A program made the position numbers and the translations under genes. A stretch of 64,000 bases of DNA from Pleurostoma richardsiae (lineage: Eukaryota > Ascomycota > Sordariomycetes > Calosphaeriales > Pleurostomataceae). Position 1 is the stretch's first letter, and every line of letters starts with the position of its first letter. This document shows, piece after piece, positions 22,860-32,194 of this stretch. Location of the stretch: the NCBI GenBank assembly GCA_030052745.1, contig JANBVO010000024.1:496001-560000 (forward strand). Reading direction: 5' to 3'. The notes beneath the pieces are model-generated. The model ran no database searches and was not told the DNA's origin. It saw only the letters and a program-made list of their open reading frames with translations.

Positions 22860-23710
22860 TCAGCCATGAATGCCCACGCTGCTCACTGTTTAAGAGACAT
22901 CACTTAGATGCGACCACCCAGTTCGAAGCCCCCCCCCGTCCCGGTTCTGGGTCCTAGCGCATCCCCCTCGCCGTCAGGAGTCATGGGCTGATGCGCGTGC
23001 CCCGACGTAAGAAGCGAGCCCTAACGGACGCGGTACTTCAGGGCAATGGAGCTAGACAAAAGTATAGTCAGTATAGGGACGGGTACGCTGAGCCAGTCAA
23101 TTCCGGTCAGGTTATACAAGCTGGGCAAGCCACTAGGCCGGTCAAGCTGCCAGACCAAGCCGGTTAGCCTGCCACGCTGGTTAAGCCAGCAGACCGGTCA
23201 TAAACGAACCTCAGTCGCTATCCTCGCCGGAGAATGGTAGGGGGCTCGGCGGAGCGTGAGAGAGCGATCACATGCGCTGTGAGAAGGAGGTGGAGGAAAG
23301 GCACGGTTCCACGGGACTGTGGTGAGCCTAGGTGAAAACGACACCCGAGAAGTCCTCAAAGGCAGCACAGGGTCTACCGCGCTGAACGTGAAATATAAAC
23401 AAGCTGGAGACATCAGTGTTATACTTGCCACTATGGAGGAGTGCCTTTATCCTTCTCTGAAGATCAGGAATTTGCGAGGGAGTATGGTTGTAAATATGAT
23501 CAGCTTCGCCGGCCTCATCCCTTGCCCTGTCATCAAAGAATCTGAAGAAGCCTCGGGCGACTTCAACACCGACGGGCCACAGTCGGCCGCGGCATGGGGA
23601 ACACAATGGCAGAATGTGACATGAGGAAAAGTGGAAGAAAGACGTTAAAAGATCACTCGCACGCTTATATGCTATAGATGTCTCAAACATGATGCCACAC
23701 TCGCAAAGAA
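22860..23710. other. Intergenic between convergent genes, with CCGGT(C/T)A-rich patch
   Basis: No gene is supported. At 23097-23200 the motif ccggtca or ccggtta occurs four times (near 23102, 23137, 23160, 23193) among gctgg/ccagc words, suggesting a decayed short repeat or a protein-binding cluster. A C-run lies near 22930. Confidence 0.4.
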
Positions 23711-25458
23711 TCACCGCCTCACCCCCCAGCTATCGTCCTCCAGCAGCCCAGCCGCCTCCTCCAGGCTCAACCCGGACGTCTCGGGGTACACCCTCCATAT
23801 GAGGACGTACCCGACCGCGCACACCGCCGCGTAGAGCACGAACGTCCAGCACGGCGTCAGCGCCTCCATCAACGGCAGGAAGGTCAGCCCGACGACGAAG
23901 TTGGCCGCCCAGTTGGTGCCCGTCGCCACCCCGCTGCCCAGCGACCGCACCCCCAGCGAGAACAGCTCGCTCTGCATCCACGGCACGTTGCCCAGCCCCA
24001 GCGCGTACGCCGCCACGTAGATCATGATGCTGGCCAGCACCACGAGCGCCCCGCCCCGGTTGGACTGCTGCGCGGACGTGGTGGAGGAGGGCGGTGGTGT
24101 TGCCGTCGTCGTCAGCTTCATGAGCGTGAACCCGTAGGCAGATAGTAGGAGGCCCGCTATCATGAAGGGGATCGAATAGAGTAGGATCCGCCTCCTGCCG
24201 ATCCGGTCGATGATCACGAGGGCAATAACCGTGAAGATGAGATTCGTGACCGCCACCGTGAGCGAGGTCAGGGTCGGAGTGTTGAACCCCAGCAGGGTGA
24301 ATATCGTGGCTGAGAAGTACATCAGCGAGTTCTATAGCTGCCAGTCAGTACTCAACTATGAAGGAAAAGGGATCGGGGTATTTCAAATTGGCCAAGGAGA
24401 CTTACAAAACCGCACAACTGCTGCAGGCCCTGCAGCAGGCACGCAATCGCCAGGGCCCGCCGGTTCCTCCTCACCGTGAGCAGCTCGTCCCAGCCCTCCA
24501 GCCACTTCCGCCGGCGACACTCGCCGCTCTTCCGCGCCCTGTTCTTAGCCGCATCCTCCTCTTCACGCACCTCCGCCTCAATGCTCTTGAGCACTGCCTC
24601 CGCCTCCCTCGCCGCGCCAGCCCCCCTCCCCAGCACCTTCCTAATCACCAGCAGCGCCTCGCCCTCCCTCCCCGCGCGGACCAGCCACCGCGGCGTCTCC
24701 GGCATGGCCAGCACCAGCACGGCCTGCAGCGCCGCGGGCGCCGCACCGAGACCGACCAACCACCGCCAGCCGGCCGGGCCGGGGAAGTGCTCGGCGAACA
24801 CCCAGCCGACGACGTACGCGACGGCCTGGCCGAGCGTGACGAACAGCACGTTGACGGTGACGAGGCGGCCGCGGTGCGCGGCGGGCGCCACCTCGGCGAT
24901 GTACAGCGGGACGACGAAGGAGGCGGCCCCGACGGCGGCGCCCACGACGGCGCGGCCGGCCACCATGGCGGGCACGGTGGCGCTGCAGGCCTGCAGGAGG
25001 GCGCCGGCGACGAAGAGCGCGTCGGCGGCGAGGATGACGCGGCGGCGGCCGAGGGAGTCGGCGAGGAGGGAGGAGAAGGGCGAGACGAGGAGGGCGGCGA
25101 GCGCGGTGCTGGAGGTGATGACGGACTTGTCGAGGGCGGTCAGGGCGCGGTGGGAGAGGGAGTCGGAGATGGAGACGAGGGTTGCGGATATGACGCCGGT
25201 GTCATCTGATGGAAGTGACGGTCAACATGACGAGAAAATGATACGGTAAAGAGACAGACGGGTACGTAGAGGATATTAGGCGAACTCACATCCGAAGAGC
25301 AGACCGCTTATACACGCGGACAGCGTCAGGAGCCATATAAACAGCCCCGGGGCCTTCTCCGTGACGTCCTTCGGGATGTCCGTGATGGCACCCCGGACTT
25401 CGTCATCGTCGTCATCGCGGTCCCGGTTCGAGATCAGCGGCGCTTCCGGGCTTGACAT
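23711..25458 (-). CDS. MFS sugar/inositol-type transporter
   Basis: Three exons (25458-25290, 25205-24406, 24331-23711), 529 residues. TM1 spans the first junction and reads ACISGLLFGYDTGVIS, the signature of inositol/sugar porters. Also seen: DSLGRRRVILAAD (motif A after TM2), VVPLYIAEVAPAAHRGRLVT (TM4 PESPRG-equivalent region), MPETPRWLVRAG (the PESPRWL site after TM6), CGFNSLMYFSATIF at the exon 2/3 junction, DRIGRRRILL, and the final PETSGLSLEE. GNVPWMQSELFSLGVRSLGSG resembles fungal myo-inositol carriers (Itr-type) more than hexose carriers, but substrate remains inference. The acidic N-terminus (DRDDDDDE) is cytosolic. It faces the 3' end of the Zn2Cys6 gene. Confidence 0.92.
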
Positions 25459-25530
25459 GTTCACCGTTGCGTCTCTGTGGCGTGAGCATGGACGGATCAA
25501 GGACACTTGTCAGCTTGCCTTGGAATGAGA

Positions 25531-25549
25531 GAGTGAGTGAGTGAGTGAG
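25531..25549. repeat. GAGT microsatellite upstream of the MFS transporter
   Basis: About four and a half units of gagt/gtga in tandem, roughly 70 bp upstream of the transporter start codon. Confidence 0.7.
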
Positions 25550-25806
25550 AGTTCATCCAGAGAAGGAGGATTGGTGTTCCGAGTGGTTCGTCCACATGTG
25601 ACGTGCGGGTGGTAACTTATGGGGATCAAGACGCTAAGCGGGCTCAATACCCCATTGGCTGACGTTGACGAACAGGTTACGTCTGGTTGTACTCGGGCTT
25701 CAGGACATGATATAAAACAGAACTAACTCATGTCGCCACGGAATAATTAGGTGACTCGCAGTTGATTCTATTACAGCGCAGTTATCCAGTTCCTCTACTC
25801 TCTACA

Positions 25807-27238
25807 TCAGAGGAACAGCCTAGCGCTAGGGATAAATAGGGACCCTGCGGCCAAGACGGACGACACGAGACCGCCCCAGCAGACAGCATAGAATACAACC
25901 TGGTCCTGCATCATCGCGACGTGCTGGTTCTGCGTTTTGACAGACGGTGCGAACACCTTAGAGCACCTCGACTGCTTCGCGTAGAGCTCGACCCAGGGCT
26001 CGTCCCGGAAGTCGTTGGCTGGCCCGAACGGCCGCATGCTTCCCTTGCGCAGGGGGTCGGCGCCGGAGAACGTGCTCGCATCGGTGTCCTTTCGCGAGTG
26101 TTTGCGGGCGCCCGCTAATCCTTTCTCTATGTCTTCCATTTGCGAGGGCTTGTATGCGCCCGAGAGCTGCTCCCAGGGTTGGAGCGTCCTCAGATTCCTG
26201 CAGTGCAGAAGGACGCACACCCCTTGGAATGCCGCCACCACGACAGTGAGTCCCGGCCACCACAGAAGTATGCAGAGGATCCGGTAGAAGCGGCTCAGGG
26301 AAGACAGCGTGAGAAATACGTTGAGGCAGAAGCCGAGCAGAATGATTACCGCGCCGAGGACTTCGATAAACACCACCCGGTGCCTGTTCGCATTGGATCC
26401 GCTCCACTTAACGAACTTCGGGTGCAACTGGCTACGCAGCGCAACTTCGGCGGCTGTGAAGGCAGGAAGAAGGGCGGACGGGTGGGTAGTGACCTGTACG
26501 GCGTCTAGACAGGCAGACCTATCTTCGTGTGACAGTCTGAGCTGGCGTGGAGCAGACTCGATGATGTAGTGTCGCACAACCATTGTCACTTCCTGGCGAA
26601 AAGGTTGGATGGTGACTGACGGCCATCATCAGCAAAGAATTGCTCCTGGTGGAGTGAACCAGCAAGCAATTCCACTTACAGGGTTGTAGGTCGTTGCGGA
26701 ATCCTGCAGCAGACGTCGAGTCACGCTCGGGTGACATTGGCAAGGAGAAGTTCGCCATACCATCAGAGCTTCTGCTCCCCCGGCCCGGTGCAGTCTGGGC
26801 AGATTCACCACCCATGGACTTCTCCAGAATAGTCAGGATTCTGGCTAACTTTTCGCTCTGTGAGCGCTTGTGTCTGTGCAATGAGAGGCTTCGCCTGGAC
26901 TCTGTGTCCTTCCTCGGGTCCCACGCCGGTGACAGTGCCTTCTGCCGGGGCAATAGCTGACTCCATCGCTCTATGTAGTCGCAATACCAGAGAAAGAACT
27001 GAAGAGGCTCTGCATCGTGCTCCTCATAGACTAGGTAGTCCATGAAATCGTTCAGGGAACATGGCTATGTAGTATCGTTAGCGAAGACAGCAGTTGGCAG
27101 GCAAGCCATGGAGCCGGTTCGACTCACCGGAAGCGTGTTGTTCTTGACAATCTCCTCGAATGACAACTCAGGAGGTATGCCTCCGGTTTTGGGACTGGCC
27201 TCATCGAGGCTGAGGGCACACTCTGGTTCGGACAACAT
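25807..27238 (-). CDS. RGS-domain protein with C-terminal membrane segments
   Basis: Three exons (27238-27128, 27064-26680, 26615-25807), 434 residues. The N-terminus runs PPELSFEEIVKNNTLPPCSLNDFMDYLVYEEHDAEPLQFFLWYCDYIERW, the start of an RGS helical bundle, and the bundle closes after a Ser/Arg-rich insert with TIQPFRQEVTMVVRHYIIES and HPSALLPAFTAAEVAL. RGS domains speed GTP hydrolysis by Galpha subunits. The C-terminal half has three hydrophobic spans (VVFIEVLGAVIILLGFCLN, ILCILLWWPGLTVVVAAFQ, VVFYAVCWGGLVSSVLAAG), so the protein is probably membrane-anchored. The ~110-residue insert between RGS halves is typical of a subgroup of filamentous-fungal RGS proteins. The ATG at 27238 is the first in frame after an upstream stop. 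Confidence 0.87.
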
Positions 27239-27389
27239 CGCTGGCGCCAACGTTACGTGCAAGTTGGGACACTGAATACGAGCGTACTATTATCCGCGAG
27301 GAGACGAATGGCAGAGCCCATAGAAGTGACTCCTGCCCCTCTGACTCGCCCCCAGGAGCTTTGTCTTCCTCGGGCGCAGTGTCGCGGGT

Positions 27390-27950
27390 CTAAATAGGTT
27401 CATTCATGTACGTAAGATGCCATCCAGGATTCCCGTGTCGGCCGCGAGGTTCAGACACAGGAAGATTTTCGAAACACTGAAGTCGATCATAAGAGAGGAG
27501 AGATAATCGTACGTGTGCGAGAAGGTGGTCACGCGCTTGCAGACAAGTTGTATCAGCCTGGTATACGACCGAACTTAACAGGCACACCCTCGATTCGGAT
27601 CCATCCGCCGAGCTCATGATAGCATCTTGAATCTGAGGCAACCGGACATCCGCGAGCATGCTCTGAATGGCTAGGAGAACCTAGTTTGGTGAGACCAATC
27701 AATCACTGACGGGAACATGCGACTTGGTACGCTCGTGCAGTTGACAGTGATGATAGATGAAGATGGGTGCTCCTGGAAGGATCTGCCCGATGGCACAGAC
27801 AGGCATGGATGCTCGATGCCCTACAGCCATGATCTCGACCGCAGGTAGCATCGGCCCTCGACAGATCAACCTTGTCTCCTCGACAGATGCTCTCGCAAGG
27901 TTAGCAAATCCGGGGATAGATCCTCTCACCCCTGCCACCGTGTAAGCCGT
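27390..27950 (-). CDS. Unrecognised coding-like exons (part of an unassigned gene)
   Basis: Two segments join well: 27950-27731 (after a CAG acceptor) and 27670-27390, linked by a 60-nt intron with GTACCA donor and CTAG acceptor in matching phase. The spliced frame reads GVRGSIPGFANLARASVEET, then PAVEIMAVGHRASMPVCAIG, FIYHHCQLHEPIQSMLADV and RLPQIQDAIMSSADG before a stop at 27390. Composition and the clean splice suggest a real gene, but I do not recognise the family; a C-terminal part of a regulator or enzyme is possible. The 5' end is not resolved. Another coding-like piece in the same orientation (IDDFDVRTTIVEAYAATGG, about 28380-28470) may be an earlier exon. It could instead be a decaying gene. 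Confidence 0.35.
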
Positions 27951-28932
27951 CTGTGCGAAGCATCCCGGGTTTCAGAACGGCGGGGGCAGTGCCCCCTCCT
28001 ACCCGGTAGTTGGATCTGGCGGGAGGCTCGGCGCGGGATGACAGATAAACGAGAAAATGTCAAGTCATGCGGGAGCTGGTCGCATGAAGGGTGTGCTGTT
28101 CGGTGTCTCAGATGCCGGCGTCGCATCGATCGACCCGTGAATCTCTGTATGTCAAAATGCCACGAGTGATGACATCTGCGTGCGGCTGCCGGTGTTTCCA
28201 GCGTCGTTCTAGATAGAGGTTCCTCGTCAGTATCATATCCCCGTTGGTTGGCATCTCTATGTCCTTTTGGGGTTCTGAGCTTCTTCCTGTTTCAGATTTC
28301 CCGGATCAAGCAGCCACGGAGGAAACGGCCGGACCAATCCCAGATCGATTTGGCGTCGTGCGGGAGATCATTCTTCAAACCCGGAGAAGAACTTCATCAA
28401 GGAGGCCGCCAGTCGCGGCATATGCCTCCACAATTGTGGTTCTGACATCGAAGTCATCTATATGCTGCAGTCTGCTGACAGCATGTCAGTCACGCGTCAT
28501 CCTCAGGGGTATCTCACGACAGCGTCGAGAAAAGATCATGACAGGTCGCCGAAATATGCGAGACGTATTCCTGAAGCTGTGGGCGTCAATATCTGGTGAC
28601 TGCCAGTCAAGGGGCGAAAGGGCAGAAAGCTGCCAGCTCGCAGTTACACCCGGTAAGGGGTGACGAGAAGGCCATTCTTACATCCCAGGCTAGCAGTGGC
28701 CTAGCAGAGAGCGTCCATTTCTCGCATTGGATCTCAAGGGGTGGGTTGATCTCAGGTACAACAGAGTCCTATCCTCAGCCACCGGAAGAGACACTTCATA
28801 TCGCCAAGCTTTATCCCCCCTTCTTAGTAACCCACACTGCCTGAGACACCATGCTTAGGGGAAAGGAAGAGATCAACACCCCCGAACAGGAAGTCCTCCA
28901 ACCCGAGCGCAAGCCCACATGAAAAACCCCCG
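27951..28932. other. Mostly unexplained; may hold 5' exons of the unassigned minus-strand gene
   Basis: No complete gene model is supported. A minus-strand segment near 28380-28470 has protein-like composition. The right end is the 3' region of the proline-rich membrane-protein gene. Confidence 0.3.
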
Positions 28933-29646
28933 CTACTCCAATCCGTCCTCCTGGCCACCGTTGCCTCCCCAGCGCCCAAACCTCCGCGCCATCAGAGCGA
29001 ACAACACGGCCGATAGGAGCAGTGCAGCGAGCATCATCAGAGACCCCGCAACGACCCGGTGCTTGCTGTCTACGGCATGCCAGTAGTCTAGACAGTACGC
29101 CTCCTGCGGCCGCGGATGCGGCCGCGGCACTGATTGGATCCCAAGGGCTCGGCCCGCCATAGTCGGGATCTGCATCGCAGCCGTCGGTGTCTTCATCTTC
29201 GTCTTCGTCCTGATGGTGCTGGCAACGTCCAACCCGCGTAGCTCGTCGATGCCACGGCGTGCCAGCGGGCCGTGGGGCGGGACCGCCCTCGTGCCCAGGG
29301 CGTCGAAGAGCAGATCGCTCTGCGCCTTCTGGCTGTGGTCCCTCGATACGGCGTGCAGCACGTGTCGAAGGCCCCTGAAGAAGAGCGGCAGGGCCACCAA
29401 GAAGAAGAGCATCCACAGACAGGTCCGCGTGAGCCAGCCGGCGGTGCGGCGGCCGCCCCGGTGACCGCGGCCTCCTCTTCCTCCTCTCCCGAATAGACCT
29501 CCCTGAGGAGTGGGCAGCGGCCCGGCCGATGGCTGTACGGGCGTCGGCTGAGGGAATGGAGCCGTGGGCAGAGGGGCGTGGGCGGACTGCGTGGGAGGAG
29601 GCGGAGGGGGGATGTAGGAAGACGGCTGGCTCATCTCAGCGGCCAT
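28933..29646 (-). CDS. Hypothetical proline-rich two-span membrane protein
   Basis: A single 237-residue frame. The first ~50 residues are Pro/Gln/Ser-rich (YIPPPPPPTQS near the start), followed by an Arg/Gly box (GGRGGRGHRGGRRTAG), a membrane span (CLWMLFFLVALPLFFRGL), a basic middle region and a second span near the C-terminus (VVAGSLMMLAALLLSAVLFALMA) with a charged Gly-rich tail. No domain is recognised. The arrangement suggests a small integral membrane protein with a cytosolic, possibly RNA- or SH3-binding, N-terminus, but this is inference. A second Met at residue 5 could also be the start. No introns are evident. Confidence 0.65.
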   Translation of the reverse strand: MAAEMSQPSSYIPPPPPPTQSAHAPLPTAPFPQPTPVQPSAGPLPTPQGGLFGRGGRGGRGHRGGRRTAGWLTRTCLWMLFFLVALPLFFRGLRHVLHAVSRDHSQKAQSDLLFDALGTRAVPPHGPLARRGIDELRGLDVASTIRTKTKMKTPTAAMQIPTMAGRALGIQSVPRPHPRPQEAYCLDYWHAVDSKHRVVAGSLMMLAALLLSAVLFALMARRFGRWGGNGGQEDGLE

Positions 29647-30706
29647 GGTTGACGGTGCTTCTGCCTTATGACCCGGATGCAGCGAGACGGCCTGGTCAGT
29701 TTAGAGGCGAAGAATGGATACCGGGTAAGGAATGAAGCGATAACAGCTGGGCGAGTAGCTATAAATGCCCGATCAATGAAGAAGATGAGGTTCCCGGCCA
29801 GGTGGAAGGGAGAGGGGACGGCCTGTGAGCCAAAGAACCATGCTGAGCTCCTCGGGCTCCATGAACGGAAGGCGCCATCCTTGAATTCGACTTCCCGTTG
29901 ATGACTCGGTACGGCAGGAACAAACGAGCATGGCGAGGACTGATATCTGCACCTGCCGTTGACGCTGACGGAAGGCGCGATACCGATCTGTCCGCAATAA
30001 TCCAATTGTGCGCGATGCAAGACGTAAACGAAAGCTTCAGTGAATCGGCAGAAGAATGAACGAACAATACATCACATAAGGAAGAAGAGGGAAGCCTCCG
30101 AGAGAGGGCAACCTGAAGCTGATGTCCTGTTGTGAATGCCGTCTCGTATCTCTATGTGCTTCTTAAGATGTCTAGCTTGTCGTGTCTCCGCCATCCTTAC
30201 TTAACCGGGCATTAGCAATTAACATCAACACCCTAACGTTTTCGACCGTGACCCTCGTCTCTCATCATCCCACGTAAGTTGTTCTTGCCCTCGGAATCGA
30301 CATCAGAGAAAAGCCAAAAGGGAGATGTCGCCATGTTCCCCAGACAAGCTCCAAGACTCTCTTCGCCATGCACCACCACAGTAGCAAGGGTTTCAGCATT
30401 GCGGGGAGCTCGGTGTCCGGAGACACACCCGTTGCCGGCGCCGAAGATGAACGTAAGGGGTCCCCGCGAGTCCAAACCAAGACAAAAACGCCGTATACAA
30501 TGCCTTGCCTGCCATTCTTCAAAGAAACCGCCACCTGTGCCATTTCGGGGTATGATGAAGTGAATATGAACAAGTTCAACCAGGCAGACCGTCCTATCGA
30601 CATTGACCAACCGCCGAGGGGAGCGCAGAACTGAAAGTGCTAGACTTCAGCCTTTACAGGTCCCACAAGCACGGAGAATGTCCAACAGACCGCCAGTGCC
30701 AGTCGG
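29647..30706. other. Intergenic, about 1 kb
   Basis: It contains the promoter of the membrane-protein gene and the 3' region of the GH72 gene. Open frames on both strands near 30230-30630 mirror each other and show no family features, so none is called. Confidence 0.5.
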
Positions 30707-32194
30707 CTATAGCCAAAAGGTGAAGAAGAGCATGACGCCGACAAGGCCGGCACTCATGCCGGTGATCTCCTTGTTGGGAGACGCGGGGTTCTGGGTCGAA
30801 GAGGCAGACGCAGAAGCACCAGCGGCGGTTCCCGTTGCCGTGCTAGTGACAGTTGCGCTCGGCGTGGACGAGTACGTGCCACTAAACGTCTCGCCCAGGG
30901 TCGGGAGCGCAACGTTGCCGTCGACAAGCCAGCCGTCAGCAGTCGAAGTGGGACATGCCCGAGTTGACACCGAGGGTGTGTAGTCAGAGCTGGCGACTCC
31001 ACTAGGCGTAATGGTCGCCCACTGGTTCTTCAGGTTGGTGAAGTCCGGAGAGACGGGAGTCGGGGTTCCCTTGCGAGTGTAGCCACCGTCGATGTTGCTA
31101 CCAGTCACGGTAGCATCAACCTGAGCACCATATGAGATCAGACCGTAGTCGTTAGCCTCCTCGAGCCACTCATAGATCAAGGCGCCGCTCCAATCGCCCA
31201 CCATCTCATCACCAAAGATGGCAGCCTGGTCTCCAAAGGTCCGTGGCTTGGGTGTGTTACACCCCGTCTCGGAAAAGAAGATAGGTACGGGGAAATCTAC
31301 AGCCATGCTCTGCAGATTGGAGTAGCCAGATGATTGGTAGGTGACATCGCCGCACCACTCGTACGAGTTGAGGCCGAACATGTCGATGTTCTCAGACGAG
31401 TTGCCTCCACAGGTGAGGTAGTCCTGCAGCATAGGACGAAGCTCGGCGATGTCGGCAGCGGAGTAGCCAATGGGGAATTTATGGTAGCCCTTGGAGTCGC
31501 GGTACGCCTTCATATCGCGAGCTGCGGCTTTGATGTAAGGGGCGGCCATAGATTGATTGTTGAGGGCAATAACCTCGTTGCCCACAAAAAAGCCCAGGGT
31601 GTTGTCGAAGTCGGCGAATGCATCCATGACCGCAGAGTACCTATCGTACTGGGTCTGGTTCCACCAGGGATCGTTCTGTACAGTCACAGATTAGCGACAT
31701 GCCTTCAAGGGCTGGGTGCCTGGAGGACTCACGGGGAGGATGTAGGTGTCGAAGGTGTCCATGTCGATGATGGCGTAGATACCAGCATCCGCAAACTCCC
31801 CCATGCAGCCAGAATGGTCGGCATCCGAATCAACGTGGTACACGCGAATGGCGTTGGCGCCAAGGGTCTTCATGAGAGAGGCGTCCCGGGCGCATTGTTC
31901 GGTGTCAATGAGAGGATCATCTACCGGACGAGATTAGATAGATATAGAACACGCGGGACGCAGATCCGGCTTGACTAGGGGGAAAACCAACCAGGAGTTA
32001 ACTGGTAAGCAACGCCTGCGAGTTTGTCAGCCATAAGGCATTATCCACGATTGGGAGGGACATGTTATCATACCTTTCATGAAGAATTGGTCGCCATCGC
32101 TCGTGAAGAACTTGTTGCCGGTAACACTGATTCGCGAGATGGCATCGACGCCGACGGCGCTAGCCAAGGCCAAGGACATCCAAGACAATCTCAT
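30707..32194 (-). CDS. 1,3-beta-glucanosyltransferase, GH72, GPI-anchored (Gel/Gas type)
   Basis: Four exons (32194-32074, 32015-31992, 31920-31733, 31675-30707), 433 residues. An N-terminal signal peptide (MRLSWMSLALASAVGVDA) is followed by ISVTGNKFF and MKGVAYQL. The two catalytic glutamates are in FFVGNEV (acid/base) and PIFFSETGCNTPK (nucleophile), both intact, with the family block LNSYEWCGD between them. After the catalytic domain come a Ser/Thr-rich stretch and a hydrophobic C-terminus (SAGLVGVMLFFTFWL) typical of GPI attachment. There is no Cys-rich CBM43 module, so it belongs to the shorter Gel1-like class. It elongates and branches beta-1,3-glucan in the wall. Exon 2 is only 24 nt. 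The ATG at 32194 is preferred because it opens the signal peptide. Confidence 0.95.

Noticed and set aside
27100-27135. tRNA T-arm-like sequence (GGTTCGACTC with flanking CCGG)
   Set aside because: No acceptor stem or A box at the right distance; it is the exon/intron border of the RGS gene.
30233-30630. Overlapping open frames on both strands between the proline-rich gene and the GH72 gene
   Set aside because: No family feature, no splice structure, and mirrored frames of equal quality.
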